Positions 9,849-17,858 of a stretch of 64,000 bases of DNA are shown here, in pieces. Position 1 is the stretch's first letter, and each line of letters starts with the position of its first letter. The notes beneath the pieces were generated by a model. It searched no databases. It worked only from the letters and a program-made list of their open reading frames with translations, and was not told where the DNA came from. This DNA is from Roseospirillum parvum (GTDB lineage Bacteria > Pseudomonadota > Alphaproteobacteria > Rhodospirillales > Rhodospirillaceae), in NCBI RefSeq assembly GCF_900100455.1, contig NZ_FNCV01000002.1:372001-436000 (forward strand). The letters run 5' to 3'. Both the position numbers and the translations under genes were made by a program.

Positions 9849-10490
9849 ATGGCCGCCGACCCCCCGCGCGCCGCGCAAAAACGCACCTTCACCCTGCTCG
9901 CCGCCGTGCTCCTGGTGATCGGCCTGGGCCTGGGGGGGCGCTTCTGGCTGCTCGCCCCCGACGACAGCCCCGCCGGCACCACCATCGGCGGCCCCTTCAT
10001 CCTGACCCGGGCCGACACCGGCGCCACCACCACCGAGGCCGACTTCGCCGGCCGCCTGATGCTGGTCTACTTCGGCTACACCTTCTGCCCCGACATCTGC
10101 CCAACCAGCCTGGGCACCATCTCCCAGGCCCTGGACGCCCTGACCCCGGCCCAGCGCGCGCACATCGCGCCGCTGTTCATCACTGTCGATCCGGCCCGCG
10201 ACACGGCCCAGGTGGTGGCCGGCTACGTGGCCGCCTTCCACACCGACCTGATCGGCCTGACCGGCGACCCGGACAACCTCGAAGCCGCCGCCCGGACCTA
10301 TCGCGTCACCCACGAAAAAGTCCCCGACCCCGAGGGCAATCCCGACCACTACACCATCGACCACTCCTCGCTGGTCTACCTGATGGGGCCGGACGGCACC
10401 TACCGGCGCCACTTCCCCCACGGCACCCCGGCCCAGATCATGGCCGATGGCCTGCGCGAGGAACTGGCCGCCAGCGGCCTGTCATCATGA
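9849..10490 (+). CDS. SCO1/SenC-family copper chaperone
   Basis: A 213-residue, membrane-anchored periplasmic thioredoxin-fold protein that delivers copper to the CuA centre of cytochrome oxidase. A single N-terminal membrane segment (FTLLAAVLLVIGLGLGGRFW) is followed by LMLVYFGYTFCPDICPTSL, with the CxxxC copper ligands, FITVDPARDT, and YTIDHSSLVYLM, which has the third ligand His. GGAGAG precedes the ATG. Its last bases overlap the cobB start (ATGA at 10487-10490), so a copper chaperone and a cobalamin enzyme are translationally coupled. Confidence 0.93.
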   Translation: MAADPPRAAQKRTFTLLAAVLLVIGLGLGGRFWLLAPDDSPAGTTIGGPFILTRADTGATTTEADFAGRLMLVYFGYTFCPDICPTSLGTISQALDALTPAQRAHIAPLFITVDPARDTAQVVAGYVAAFHTDLIGLTGDPDNLEAAARTYRVTHEKVPDPEGNPDHYTIDHSSLVYLMGPDGTYRRHFPHGTPAQIMADGLREELAASGLSS

Positions 10491-11830
10491 GTCGCGGCCT
10501 GATCCTCGCCGCCCCGGCCACCGGCAGCGGCAAGACCACCCTGACCCTGGGCCTGCTGCGCCGGCTGACCCAAGGCGGCCTCGACGTGACCCCGGCCAAG
10601 GTCGGGCCCGACTACATCGATCCCGCCTTCCACGCCGCCGCCACCGGACGCCCCTGCCTGAACCTGGACACCTGGGCCCAGCCGGCGGACAGCCTGGACC
10701 GCCTGATCGCCACCCTGTCCAGCGGCGAGCTGACCCTGGTCGAAGGCGTCATGGGCCTGTTCGACGGCGCCCCGCCGCCCGGCCCCGACGGCCCCGCCGG
10801 GGCCAGCGGCGATGGCTCCACCGCCGCCCTGGCCACCCTCACCGGCTGGCCGGTCATCCTGATCGTCGACGGCAGCCGCACCGGCGCCTCCCTCGCCGCC
10901 CTGGTGCGCGGCTTCATCAGCCACCGTCCCGCCGTGCGGGTGGCCGGCGTGATCGTCAACCGCGTCACCTCGCCGCGTCAGGCCGCGCGCCTGAACGCCG
11001 CCCTGGCCGCCGACCTGCCGACCCTGCCGGTCCTCGGCACGGTGCCCCGCGACCCCGCGCTGGCCCTGCCCAGCCGCCACCTGGGGCTGGTCCAGGCTGG
11101 CGAACACGCCGATCTGGAACGCTTCCTCGACCACGCCGCGGCCCACGTCGGGGCCCACGTCGACGTAACCGCGCTGACCGCCCTCGCCCTGCCGCACCGC
11201 CGCCCGGCCCCCAAACCACCCGGCCCGGCCCGCCCCCTGCCGCCCCTCGGCCAGCGCATCGCCGTGGCCCGCGACGCCGCCTTCGCCTTCTGCTACCCGG
11301 CCACCCTCGACGGCTGGCACGCCGCCGGAGCCGAAATCCTCCCCTTCTCCCCCCTCGCCGACCACAGCCCCGACCCCACCGCCGACGCCGTCTACCTGCC
11401 CGGCGGCTATCCCGAACTGTTCGCCGGACAGCTCGCCAACGCCCACACCTTCCTCGACGGCCTGCGCGCCGCCGCCGCCCGAAAAGCCCAGGTGTTCGGC
11501 GAATGCGGCGGCTACATGACCCTCGGACGCAGCCTCACCGACGGCGACGGCACCGCCCACCCCATGGCCAACCTGCTGCCCATCGAGACCAGCTTCGCCG
11601 CACCCAAACTCTCCATCGGATACCGCCGCCTGACCGCCCTGGAACCATCCGCCCTCGGCCCCCCCGGCAGCCCCTTCCGAGGCCACGAATTCCACTACGC
11701 CCGCGAAACCGCCAACGACGCTCCGCCCCTGTTCACCGCCACCGACGCCAGCGGCCAAAACCTCGGCCCCCAAGGCGCCCGCCTCGAAACCACCTGCGGC
11801 GCCTTCCTCCACCTGATCCACACCGGCTGA
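10487..11830 (+). CDS. cobB: cobyrinate / hydrogenobyrinate a,c-diamide synthase
   Basis: ATP- and glutamine-dependent amidation of the corrin a and c side chains; 447 residues. The N-terminal P-loop domain shows LILAAPATGSGKTTLTLGLL and KVGPDYIDPAFH. The C-terminal class I glutaminase domain shows VYLPGGYPELFA and the nucleophile Cys in FGECGGYMTLG, then FRGHEFHYAR. Both halves are intact. It is the last gene of the run and is followed within 20 bp by a five-hairpin element. Confidence 0.95.
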   Translation: MSRGLILAAPATGSGKTTLTLGLLRRLTQGGLDVTPAKVGPDYIDPAFHAAATGRPCLNLDTWAQPADSLDRLIATLSSGELTLVEGVMGLFDGAPPPGPDGPAGASGDGSTAALATLTGWPVILIVDGSRTGASLAALVRGFISHRPAVRVAGVIVNRVTSPRQAARLNAALAADLPTLPVLGTVPRDPALALPSRHLGLVQAGEHADLERFLDHAAAHVGAHVDVTALTALALPHRRPAPKPPGPARPLPPLGQRIAVARDAAFAFCYPATLDGWHAAGAEILPFSPLADHSPDPTADAVYLPGGYPELFAGQLANAHTFLDGLRAAAARKAQVFGECGGYMTLGRSLTDGDGTAHPMANLLPIETSFAAPKLSIGYRRLTALEPSALGPPGSPFRGHEFHYARETANDAPPLFTATDASGQNLGPQGARLETTCGAFLHLIHTG

Positions 11831-11847
11831 GGCGCGGCACGCGGCAC

Positions 11848-12027
11848 CAAGGGGGCGCTGCCCCCTTGACCCCCGCCGGGGGGACCAGGGGCCCCCCCGG
11901 ACCCCCGCCGTGACTTAAAACCCCACCCAGGGGGGCAAGCCCCCCTGGGTGGGGTTTTGATTCATGGTGGGGTCTGGGGAGGCCTCCCGGCCTCCCCAGC
12001 GGGGTTCAAAGGGGCGGCGCCCCTTTG
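11848..12027 (+). repeat. five-hairpin compound element A
   Basis: A 180-bp intergenic element made almost wholly of inverted repeats: CAAGGGGGC/GCCCCCTTG at 11848-11868, an imperfect C/G-rich stem, a 20-bp perfect stem at 11917-11958, CTGGGGAGGCC/GGCCTCCCCAG at 11974-11999, and CAAAGGGGC/GCCCCTTTG at 12007-12027. The same five modules occur in reverse-complement order at 57828-58004. It contains no convincing gene. Confidence 0.85.
11917..11958 (+). terminator. perfect 20-bp stem with terminal T4, likely bidirectional terminator
   Basis: Arms 11917-11936 and 11939-11958 are exact complements with a two-base AA gap. The stem begins AAAA and ends TTTT, so it could terminate transcription in both directions: cobB from the left and any antisense reading from the right. 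Confidence 0.65.
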
Positions 12028-12067
12028 ATGCTGCGCGCCACACCTCGGCTGGTGTAGGGTTCGGATC

Positions 12068-12730
12068 ATGTTGCCGGTTGAATTTTCCACATTATTGGCG
12101 TTTGCCGTAACGGCTGGGGCGATTGTCTTGTCGCCCGGGCCGGACACCTTGTTGATCCTGCGCTACACCTTGTCCGGTGGGGTGCGGGCCGGGGTGGCGA
12201 CGGTGATTGGCGTGCAGTTGGGTCTGCTGGTGCACACCGCCCTGGCGGTGCTTGGCATTTCGCTGGTCATCGCGGGCTCGCCGATCCTCTTCAAGCTGGT
12301 TGCCGTGGCCGGGGCGCTGTATCTGGCCTGGCTGGGCATCCAGGGCCTGCTGGGCGAGGTCCTGAAGCTCGACACCGGCGGCGCGCCCAGGGCCATCCGG
12401 CCCTGGCAGGCGGGGCGGCACGCGGTGCTGACCAACCTGCTCAACCCCAAGGTCATCGTGCTGTTCCTGGCCCTGTTCCCCAACTTCCTGGAGACGGCGC
12501 GCGACGACATCCCGGCCCAGCTTGTCACCTTGTCGGCGGTGCTCATCCTGATCAACGTGGCGTGGCAGTTGCCGATGGCCTTCCTGGCCGAGGTGATGCG
12601 CCGCTGGCTCGACCGGCCGGCGGTGCAGCGCACGGTGTCGGTGGCCAGCGGGCTGATCCTGATCGGCTTCGCCGTGCTGATGGTGCTGGAACACGTGATC
12701 GGCGGGGTGGGCATCGAGGTCCTGCCGTGA
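12068..12730 (+). CDS. LysE/RhtB-family amino acid exporter
   Basis: A 220-residue inner-membrane protein of the LysE/RhtB family. Six hydrophobic segments are visible, with the family signature GAIVLSPGPDTLLILRYTLSGGVRAGVATVIGVQLG-like opening, LYLAWLGIQ and the central AVLTNLLNPKVIVLFLALFPNF. It exports amino acids or related metabolites; the substrate is not predictable. It overlaps the next small gene by GTGA at 12727-12730, suggesting a two-gene operon. It lies just after hairpin element A. Confidence 0.92.
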   Translation: MLPVEFSTLLAFAVTAGAIVLSPGPDTLLILRYTLSGGVRAGVATVIGVQLGLLVHTALAVLGISLVIAGSPILFKLVAVAGALYLAWLGIQGLLGEVLKLDTGGAPRAIRPWQAGRHAVLTNLLNPKVIVLFLALFPNFLETARDDIPAQLVTLSAVLILINVAWQLPMAFLAEVMRRWLDRPAVQRTVSVASGLILIGFAVLMVLEHVIGGVGIEVLP

Positions 12731-12924
12731 AGCGCTCGCTGACCATCGCCGGACACGCCACCAGCGTGTCGCTGGAAGAACCGTTCTGGGATGAACTGAA
12801 AGCCATGGCGGCACGGCGCGGCCTGACCGTCGGCGATCTGGTGGCCGAAATCGACCGCAACCGCGACACCAACCTCTCCAGCGCCCTCCGACTGGCCGTG
12901 CTGGCTGAGTTGAAGGGGTCGTAG
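12727..12924 (+). CDS. small ribbon-helix-helix domain protein
   Basis: A 65-residue protein starting at the GTG that overlaps the exporter stop. KRSLTIAGHATSVSLEEPFWDELKAMAARRGLTVGDLVAEID fits the RHH_4 type of ribbon-helix-helix fold (beta strand, then two helices), common in alphaproteobacteria as small DNA-binding or unassigned proteins. The C-terminal NLSSALRLAVLAEL is typical of this family. It may regulate the exporter, but that is inference from coupling only. Confidence 0.82.
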   Translation: MKRSLTIAGHATSVSLEEPFWDELKAMAARRGLTVGDLVAEIDRNRDTNLSSALRLAVLAELKGS

Positions 12925-12925
12925 C

Positions 12926-13261
12926 GGGGGCTTTGCCCCCAAACCCCCACCGGGGGATCGAAGGCGATCCCCCGGACCCCCTCCATTTCGTTGGTGTGGA
13001 ACGCGAAGGTGGGGTCAGGGCCGAATGGGTTTGGGTGCAGGCCAGCTTCGCTGGCCTGCGGAAGCGATAAACCAACCACACACCAGTCTTCGGCGCTGCG
13101 CTTGGTGGATCGGTTTTTCTGGTTGCAGGCCGGCAAGGCCGGCCTGCCTGAAGCCACTTCCGACGTCAGGCACGGACAGCCGATCCAGGCTCGGAAAAGT
13201 CATGGCGGGGGTCCGGGGGATCGCCTTCGATCCCCCGGTGGGGTATGGGGCGAAGCCCCAT
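12926..13261. repeat. compound palindromic element B with ~60-bp inverted ends
   Basis: Fills the convergent gap 12925-13290. Left end (12926-12987): GGGGGC-TTT-GCCCCC, then CCGGGGGATCG-AAGG-CGATCCCCCGG, then CCATTTCGTTGG. Right end (13201-13261): the approximate reverse complement of those modules, ending ATGGGGC-GAA-GCCCCAT. Inside are two perfect 10-bp stems at 13037-13059 (GCAGGCCAGC arms) and 13125-13147 (GCAGGCCGGC arms). No credible gene was found within. It looks like a MITE-like element whose termini are themselves hairpins. Confidence 0.8.
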
Positions 13262-13290
13262 GCAGCCGACCGCCGAACGGCTGTGGTGTG

Positions 13291-14418
13291 TCACCCCATC
13301 TGGGCGATGAAGTATCCGGCGGCGACGGCGGTTCCGATGACGCCGGCGACGTTGGGTCCCATGGCGTGCATCAGCAGGTGGTTGCCGGGGTCGGCGCGCA
13401 GGCCCTCGACCTGGCTGACCCGGGCCGCCATGGGCACGGCGGAGACGCCGGCCGAGCCGATCAGCGGGTTGATGGGTTGGCGCGAGACCTTGTTCATGCC
13501 CTTGGCCATGAGCACCCCGGCGGCGGTGGAGATGCCGAAGGCGACCACGCCGAGGCCGAGGATCATCAGGGTTTCGGCGCGCAGGAACTTCTCGCCGGTC
13601 ATGGTGATGCCGACGCAGGTGCCAAGGAAGATGGTGGTGATGTTGATCAGCTCGTTCTGGGCCGCCTTGTTGAGGCGTTCGGTCACCCCGCACTCGCGCA
13701 GGAAGTTGCCCAGCATCAGCATGCCGATCAGGGCCGAGGCGGCGGGCACCAGAAGGATGCAGACCACGGTGACCATGCCGGCGAAGATCAGTTTTTCCAG
13801 GCGCGACACCTTGCGCAGGCTGCGCATCTTGATCTTGCGCTCCTGCTCGGTGGTCAGGGCGCGCATGATCGGCGGCTGGATCAGCGGCACCAGGGCCATG
13901 TAGCTGTAGGCGGCCACCGCGATGGGGGCCAGAAGGTGCGGTGCCAGCTTGTTGGAGAGGAAGATCGAGGTTGGCCCGTCGGCCCCGCCGATGATGCCGA
14001 TGGAGGCCGCCTCCTGGGTGGTGAAGCCCAGAAGGATGGCGCCGGCGAAGGTGGCGAACACCCCGAACTGCGCCGCCGCGCCGAGCAGCAGGGTGCGCGG
14101 GTTGGCGATCAGGGGGCCGAAGTCGGTCAGCGCGCCGACCCCGAGGAAGATCAGCGGCGGGAAGATCTCAAGGTGGATGCCCTGGCTCAGATAGTAGAAC
14201 AGGCCGCCGATTTCCTCGCCGTGGGGCAGGTTGACCAGCCCCTGGGTGGGCAGGTTGGCGAGCAGCGCCCCGAAGGCGATGGGCACCAGCAGCAGGGGCT
14301 CGAACTTGCGGTAGACCGCGAAGTAGAAGAGCACGACAACGACCCCCCACATGACCAGCATGCGCCAGGTCAGGTGGGAGAAGCCGGTCAGCGAGAAGAG
14401 CTCGGCGAGGTTGTCCAT
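13291..14418 (-). CDS. mmdB: sodium-pumping decarboxylase beta subunit
   Basis: Membrane carboxybiotin decarboxylase subunit that couples CO2 release to Na+ export; 375 residues, normal for the OadB/MmdB/GcdB family. It is strongly hydrophobic, with the conserved [21 protein letters not shown] segment holding the essential Asp, and [16 protein letters not shown] and [18 protein letters not shown] near the C-terminus. It is the last gene of the mmdA-D-C-B run. Methylmalonyl-CoA specificity is inferred from the alpha subunit. Confidence 0.94.
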   Translation of the reverse strand: MDNLAELFSLTGFSHLTWRMLVMWGVVVVLFYFAVYRKFEPLLLVPIAFGALLANLPTQGLVNLPHGEEIGGLFYYLSQGIHLEIFPPLIFLGVGALTDFGPLIANPRTLLLGAAAQFGVFATFAGAILLGFTTQEAASIGIIGGADGPTSIFLSNKLAPHLLAPIAVAAYSYMALVPLIQPPIMRALTTEQERKIKMRSLRKVSRLEKLIFAGMVTVVCILLVPAASALIGMLMLGNFLRECGVTERLNKAAQNELINITTIFLGTCVGITMTGEKFLRAETLMILGLGVVAFGISTAAGVLMAKGMNKVSRQPINPLIGSAGVSAVPMAARVSQVEGLRADPGNHLLMHAMGPNVAGVIGTAVAAGYFIAQMG

Positions 14419-14453
14419 GGGGCGCTTTCAGGGCTTCCGGGAAGGGGAGACCA

Positions 14454-14852
14454 TCAGGTCAGGGAAACCAGGGCCTGGCCTTCCTGCACCGCCTGACCGG
14501 CGGCGACATGCACGGCGCCGACGGTGCCGGCCTGCGGGGCCTGGATGGGGGTGTTCATCTTCATCGCTTCCAGGGTGACCAGGGGCGCGCCCGCGGCCAC
14601 CGCCTGACCGGCGGCGACGTGGACCTCGACCACCGTGCCGGCCAGCGGCGAGGGCACGTCGCCAGCCCCGGCGGCGGGCGGCGGCGCGGGGGTGGCGGCG
14701 GCGGGGGCCGCCGGCAGCGGGGCCGGGGCGGCCTGCGGCGCGGCAATCGCCGCTGGAGCCGGGGCCACGCCGGGCGCGCTCTGCGGACCGCCCAGCTCTT
14801 CCACGGTGACCTCGTAGGCCACCCCCTCGACGGTGATGCGATAGCTCCTCAT
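14454..14852 (-). CDS. mmdC: biotin carrier protein of the decarboxylase (gamma subunit)
   Basis: A 132-residue biotinyl carrier. An N-terminal strand region (YRITVEGVAYEVTVEEL) leads to a long Ala/Pro-rich swinging linker (about residues 25-65), then a biotinyl domain with the biotinylation motif EAMKMNTPIQAP. Biotin on that Lys carries CO2 between the alpha and beta subunits. GAGG lies upstream of the ATG. It starts seven bases after the previous stop. Confidence 0.93.
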   Translation of the reverse strand: MRSYRITVEGVAYEVTVEELGGPQSAPGVAPAPAAIAAPQAAPAPLPAAPAAATPAPPPAAGAGDVPSPLAGTVVEVHVAAGQAVAAGAPLVTLEAMKMNTPIQAPQAGTVGAVHVAAGQAVQEGQALVSLT

Positions 14853-14859
14853 CTGGGCC

Positions 14860-15276
14860 TCATTGTTTGTGGGTTGGGGGCGTTTGGGTTGGCGGAGGTG
14901 GCGGCCGGCGGCCCCAACCGCCGCGCTCCTGGGCGCGGCTGTTCTGCATCACCCGGCCCTGGGCCAGCCAGCCGGCCCGTTCGTGGCCGGGCAGGCGGAT
15001 GTGGACCCGGTGTTCGCCATAGCCCATGGCCTCGATGACGGCGGCGATGGCGGCGATGTGGTGCGGCGGCGGCCCCCCGACAGGGGTCTGGGGGGCGGGC
15101 TGGGGCGGCGCGACGGCGGCCGGCGCCGGATGGGCGGCTTTCGCCTCGGCGCGGGCGGCGTGGCGCATGAAGATGGCACCCACCGCCGCCGTCGCCCCCC
15201 ACAGCAGGCTGAGCACGCCGAGCACCAGGGCAAAGCCCAGGCCGGCCATTTCGGCGTCGGCGATCAGGACATCCAC
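14860..15276 (-). CDS. mmdD: decarboxylase small membrane subunit (OadG/MmdD type)
   Basis: A 138-residue protein with one N-terminal membrane segment (AEMAGLGFALVLGVLSLLWGATAAVGAIF), an Ala/Pro linker, and a C-terminal soluble part (HHIAAIAAVIEAMGYGEHRVHIRLPGHERAGWLAQGR). This layout fits the small assembly subunit of sodium-pumping decarboxylases. It begins with GTG at 15276 behind GGAG; the nearby ATG is out of frame. The Pro-rich tail is low complexity. Confidence 0.85.
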   Translation of the reverse strand: MDVLIADAEMAGLGFALVLGVLSLLWGATAAVGAIFMRHAARAEAKAAHPAPAAVAPPQPAPQTPVGGPPPHHIAAIAAVIEAMGYGEHRVHIRLPGHERAGWLAQGRVMQNSRAQERGGWGRRPPPPPTQTPPTHKQ

Positions 15277-15301
15277 GGGGCTTTCTCCTCGTCGCCTGGG
15301 G

Positions 15302-16855
15302 TCACAGCGGGATGTTGCCGTGCTTCTTGCTCGGCCTCAGTTCCCGCTTGGACAGCAGGCCGCGCAGGCCCAGCGCGATGGCGCCCCGGGTGCGCGACGG
15401 CTCGATGACGTCGTGGACGAACAGGTTGCCGGCCGACAGATAGGGCGAGGCGAAGCGCTCGCGGTACTCGGCGGCCAGCTCGGCGGTCATGGCGGCCGGG
15501 TTTTCGGCCTCCTTGATGGTCTTTCGGTGCAGCACGTTGACCGCCCCTTCCGCGCCCATCACGGCGATCTCGGCGCTCGGCCAGGCGAACACCAGATCGG
15601 CCCCCATGTCGCGCGAGCACATGGCCAGGAACGAGCCGCCATAGGCCTTGCGCAGGATGACCGTGATCTTGGGCACGGTGCTCGCCCCATAGGCGAACAG
15701 CATCTTGGCGCCGTGGCGGATGATGCCGCCGCGCTCCTGGTTGACCCCGGGCAGGAAGCCGGGGACGTCGACCAGGGTGACCAGCGGGATGTTGAAGCAG
15801 TTGCAGAAGCGGATGAAGCGCGCCCCCTTGTCGGAGGCGTCGATGTCGATGGCGCCGGCCTTGACCATCGGCTGGTTGGCGATGAAGCCGACCACCACGC
15901 CGCCGACACGCCCGAAGCCGACCACCATGTTGCGGGCGAACTGGGCCTGCACCTCCATGAAGTCGCCGCCGTCGGCCAGCCGGGCGATGACGTCGCGCAC
16001 GTCGAACACCATCTTTTTGTCGGCCGGCAGGACGTCGTTCAGCGCCGGGTCCTCGCCCACCGAAAGGTCGGCTTCCAGGCGGTGCGGCGGGTCGGCCATG
16101 TTGTTGCCGGGCAGGAAGGAGAGCAGCCTTTTGACGATGCCCAGCGCCTCGGCGTCGTTCTCGGCCACGAAGTGGATGTTGCCACTGACCGAGGCGTGGG
16201 CCTCGGCGGAGGCGATCTCGGCCATGCTGGTGACCTGACCGCTGGCGGCGCGGATCACCTCGGGCCCGCAGATGAACAGCTCGGCCGAGCCCTTGACCAT
16301 GATGATGAAGTCCATCAAGGCCGGCGAGTAGGCCGCCCCGCCGGCGCACGGTCCGGCGATCACGGCGATCTGCGGCACGACGCCCGAGGCCATCACGTTG
16401 CGATTGAACACCTGGCCGTAGCCGGACAGGCTTTCCACCCCTTCCTGGATGCGCGCCCCGCCGGAATCGTTGATGCCGACGATGGGCATCCCGCAGCGCA
16501 TGGCATAGTCCATGACGTCACAGATCTTGCCGGCGTGGACCTTGCCCAGCGAACCGCCGGCGACCGTGAAGTCCTGGCTGAAGCCGGCCACCGGACGGTC
16601 GTCCACATAGCCGATGCCGGTGATCACGCCATCGGTCGGCAGGGACTTCTTTTCCATGCCGAAGTGGCGGGTCTGGTGCTCGGCGTGCAGGCCGAATTCC
16701 TGGAAGCTGTCGGGCTGGAACAGGGTTTCGATGCGGTCGCGGGCGGTCATCAGACCCTTGGCCCGGCGCTTCTCCTGACGCTCTACCCCGCCGCCCGCCT
16801 TGGCCTCGGCGCGGCGACGGGCGAGCTCCGCGAGGACCTCCTGCGAGATGGCCAT
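15302..16855 (-). CDS. mmdA: methylmalonyl-CoA decarboxylase alpha subunit / acyl-CoA carboxyltransferase
   Basis: Carboxyltransferase subunit, 517 residues, moving CO2 between an acyl-CoA and biotin. Two crotonase-like halves are visible: FSQDFTVAGGSLGKVHAGKI, NDSGGARIQEGVESLSGYG and GPCAGGAAYSPALMDF in the N half; LVDVPGFLPGVNQERGGIIRHGAKML in the C half; and the terminal KHGNIPL typical of PccB/MmdA. Sequence alone does not fully separate propionyl-CoA carboxylase beta from MmdA, but the adjacent sodium-pump beta, biotin carrier and small subunits and the absence of a biotin carboxylase favour the decarboxylase. The complex would make propionyl-CoA and a sodium gradient. AGGAGGAG precedes the ATG. 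Confidence 0.92.
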   Translation of the reverse strand: MAISQEVLAELARRRAEAKAGGGVERQEKRRAKGLMTARDRIETLFQPDSFQEFGLHAEHQTRHFGMEKKSLPTDGVITGIGYVDDRPVAGFSQDFTVAGGSLGKVHAGKICDVMDYAMRCGMPIVGINDSGGARIQEGVESLSGYGQVFNRNVMASGVVPQIAVIAGPCAGGAAYSPALMDFIIMVKGSAELFICGPEVIRAASGQVTSMAEIASAEAHASVSGNIHFVAENDAEALGIVKRLLSFLPGNNMADPPHRLEADLSVGEDPALNDVLPADKKMVFDVRDVIARLADGGDFMEVQAQFARNMVVGFGRVGGVVVGFIANQPMVKAGAIDIDASDKGARFIRFCNCFNIPLVTLVDVPGFLPGVNQERGGIIRHGAKMLFAYGASTVPKITVILRKAYGGSFLAMCSRDMGADLVFAWPSAEIAVMGAEGAVNVLHRKTIKEAENPAAMTAELAAEYRERFASPYLSAGNLFVHDVIEPSRTRGAIALGLRGLLSKRELRPSKKHGNIPL

Positions 16856-16982
16856 GGGCGAACGGACTCCTCCTGGTGGGGCAGCTTATCCACCCACACT
16901 AAACACAGAGTCCAAGTGCCGCAAAGCCCTACTTGGTGACGCTTTTCGATGTCAAAGCGCTCGACCCCGCCGGCCCCATGGG

Positions 16983-17042
16983 CCGACCTGCCGCTCCTCC
17001 GTCGGCCCCCGCGGACCGACCTGCCGCTCCTCCGTCGGCCCC
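16983..17042. repeat. two-copy 27-bp tandem repeat, period 33
   Basis: A 27-base sequence beginning CCGACCTGCCG and ending GTCGGCCCC occurs at 16983-17009 and 17016-17042, identical in both. Each copy can pair its GGCCGAC start with its GTCGGCC end. It lies between the mmdA start and the thioesterase stop; it may serve as a terminator for neither or both. The remainder of 16856-17110 shows nothing else clear. Confidence 0.6.
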
Positions 17043-17110
17043 GGTGGGCCGACAAGGGCTTGAATTAAAGGGCGATCAGCCCGCCCGCATCGCCTGATTG
17101 GCGCGTCGCC

Positions 17111-17599
17111 TCATGCCCCGGCCAGGGCGGCCGCTTGCGGGGTCATGCTGGCCGGCATGCGGGCCGCCACCACCCGGCCCCGGGCGCGCACCACCCCCTC
17201 GGCCGACAGGGTCATCTCGACGATCACCCGCCTCTCCTTCAGCTCGTCGACCCGGCCATGGATTTCCAGCGGCCCGCCGAGCGGGGTCGGCTTGTCGAAA
17301 TCCACCTGCAACGAGGCGGTGACGAAGCGCGGCGGCGCGTCGCCTGGCGCCCCGCCCTCGGCGTGGCGGGCGGCGGCGGCGGCGGTGGCGGTGCCGTGGC
17401 AATCGAACAGCGAGGCGATCAGGCCGCCATAGACATAGCCCGGAATGGCGGTGTGGCGGGCCTCCGGGGTGAAGTGGCTCAGCGTCTCGCCGTCCCGCCA
17501 GTAGGTCTTCAGTTGCAGGCCCAGCTCGTTCAGCCGGCCGCAGCCGTAACACTGGCTGAGGTCTTCGGGATAGGTGTCCTGGATGGCGATGTCGGTCAT
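17111..17599 (-). CDS. PaaI-family hotdog thioesterase
   Basis: A 162-residue hotdog-fold acyl-CoA thioesterase. CYGCGRLNELGLQLKTYW at the N-terminus, IPGYVYGGLIASLFDCHGTATA in the centre (the catalytic helix region with Asp), and FVTASLQVDFDKPTPLGGPLEIHGRVDEL toward the C-terminus match the 4HBT/PaaI group. The ATG at 17599 was chosen for its match to the family N-terminus; the open frame continues upstream through low-complexity sequence. The substrate is unknown; it is transcribed in the same direction as mmdA but downstream of nothing obvious. Confidence 0.88.
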   Translation of the reverse strand: MTDIAIQDTYPEDLSQCYGCGRLNELGLQLKTYWRDGETLSHFTPEARHTAIPGYVYGGLIASLFDCHGTATAAAAARHAEGGAPGDAPPRFVTASLQVDFDKPTPLGGPLEIHGRVDELKERRVIVEMTLSAEGVVRARGRVVAARMPASMTPQAAALAGA

Positions 17600-17716
17600 G
17601 GGTCGGCTCTCGGGTCCGGATCGGCGTGGAAGGAAGGGCTGCCCCTTCCTGATGCCCCGAAAGGGCGACCCGGCGACATGACATTTGCCGGTTGGGGGCG
17701 GCTCGGGACGGACGGG

Positions 17717-17765
17717 CCTGCGAATTGGCCCGGACCTGCGAATTGGCCCGGGCCTGCGAATTGCC
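17717..17765. repeat. 18-bp tandem repeat, 2.7 copies
   Basis: CCTGCGAATTGGCCCGG(A/G) repeated at 17717-17734 and 17735-17752, with a partial third copy to 17765. It lies about 95 bp upstream of the DsrE-like gene and 118 bp upstream of the thioesterase start, that is, in their divergent promoter region. Confidence 0.65.
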
Positions 17766-17858
17766 AACGACCGCCGGCGACCATGCCCCCTACGCTCGGC
17801 GGACCCGGCGCCCCCGCCGGGCCCAAGAAACCACCCAGCACACGGAGGTTCCCCGCCC

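Noticed and set aside
12926-13261. Element B considered as a group II intron or retron remnant
   Set aside because: No reverse transcriptase fragment or domain V-like sequence is visible; the structure is fully explained by simple hairpins and inverted ends.
15026-16939. Long plus-strand frame opposite mmdA
   Set aside because: Antisense shadow of mmdA, which has clear family motifs. The opposite frame shows no known domain.
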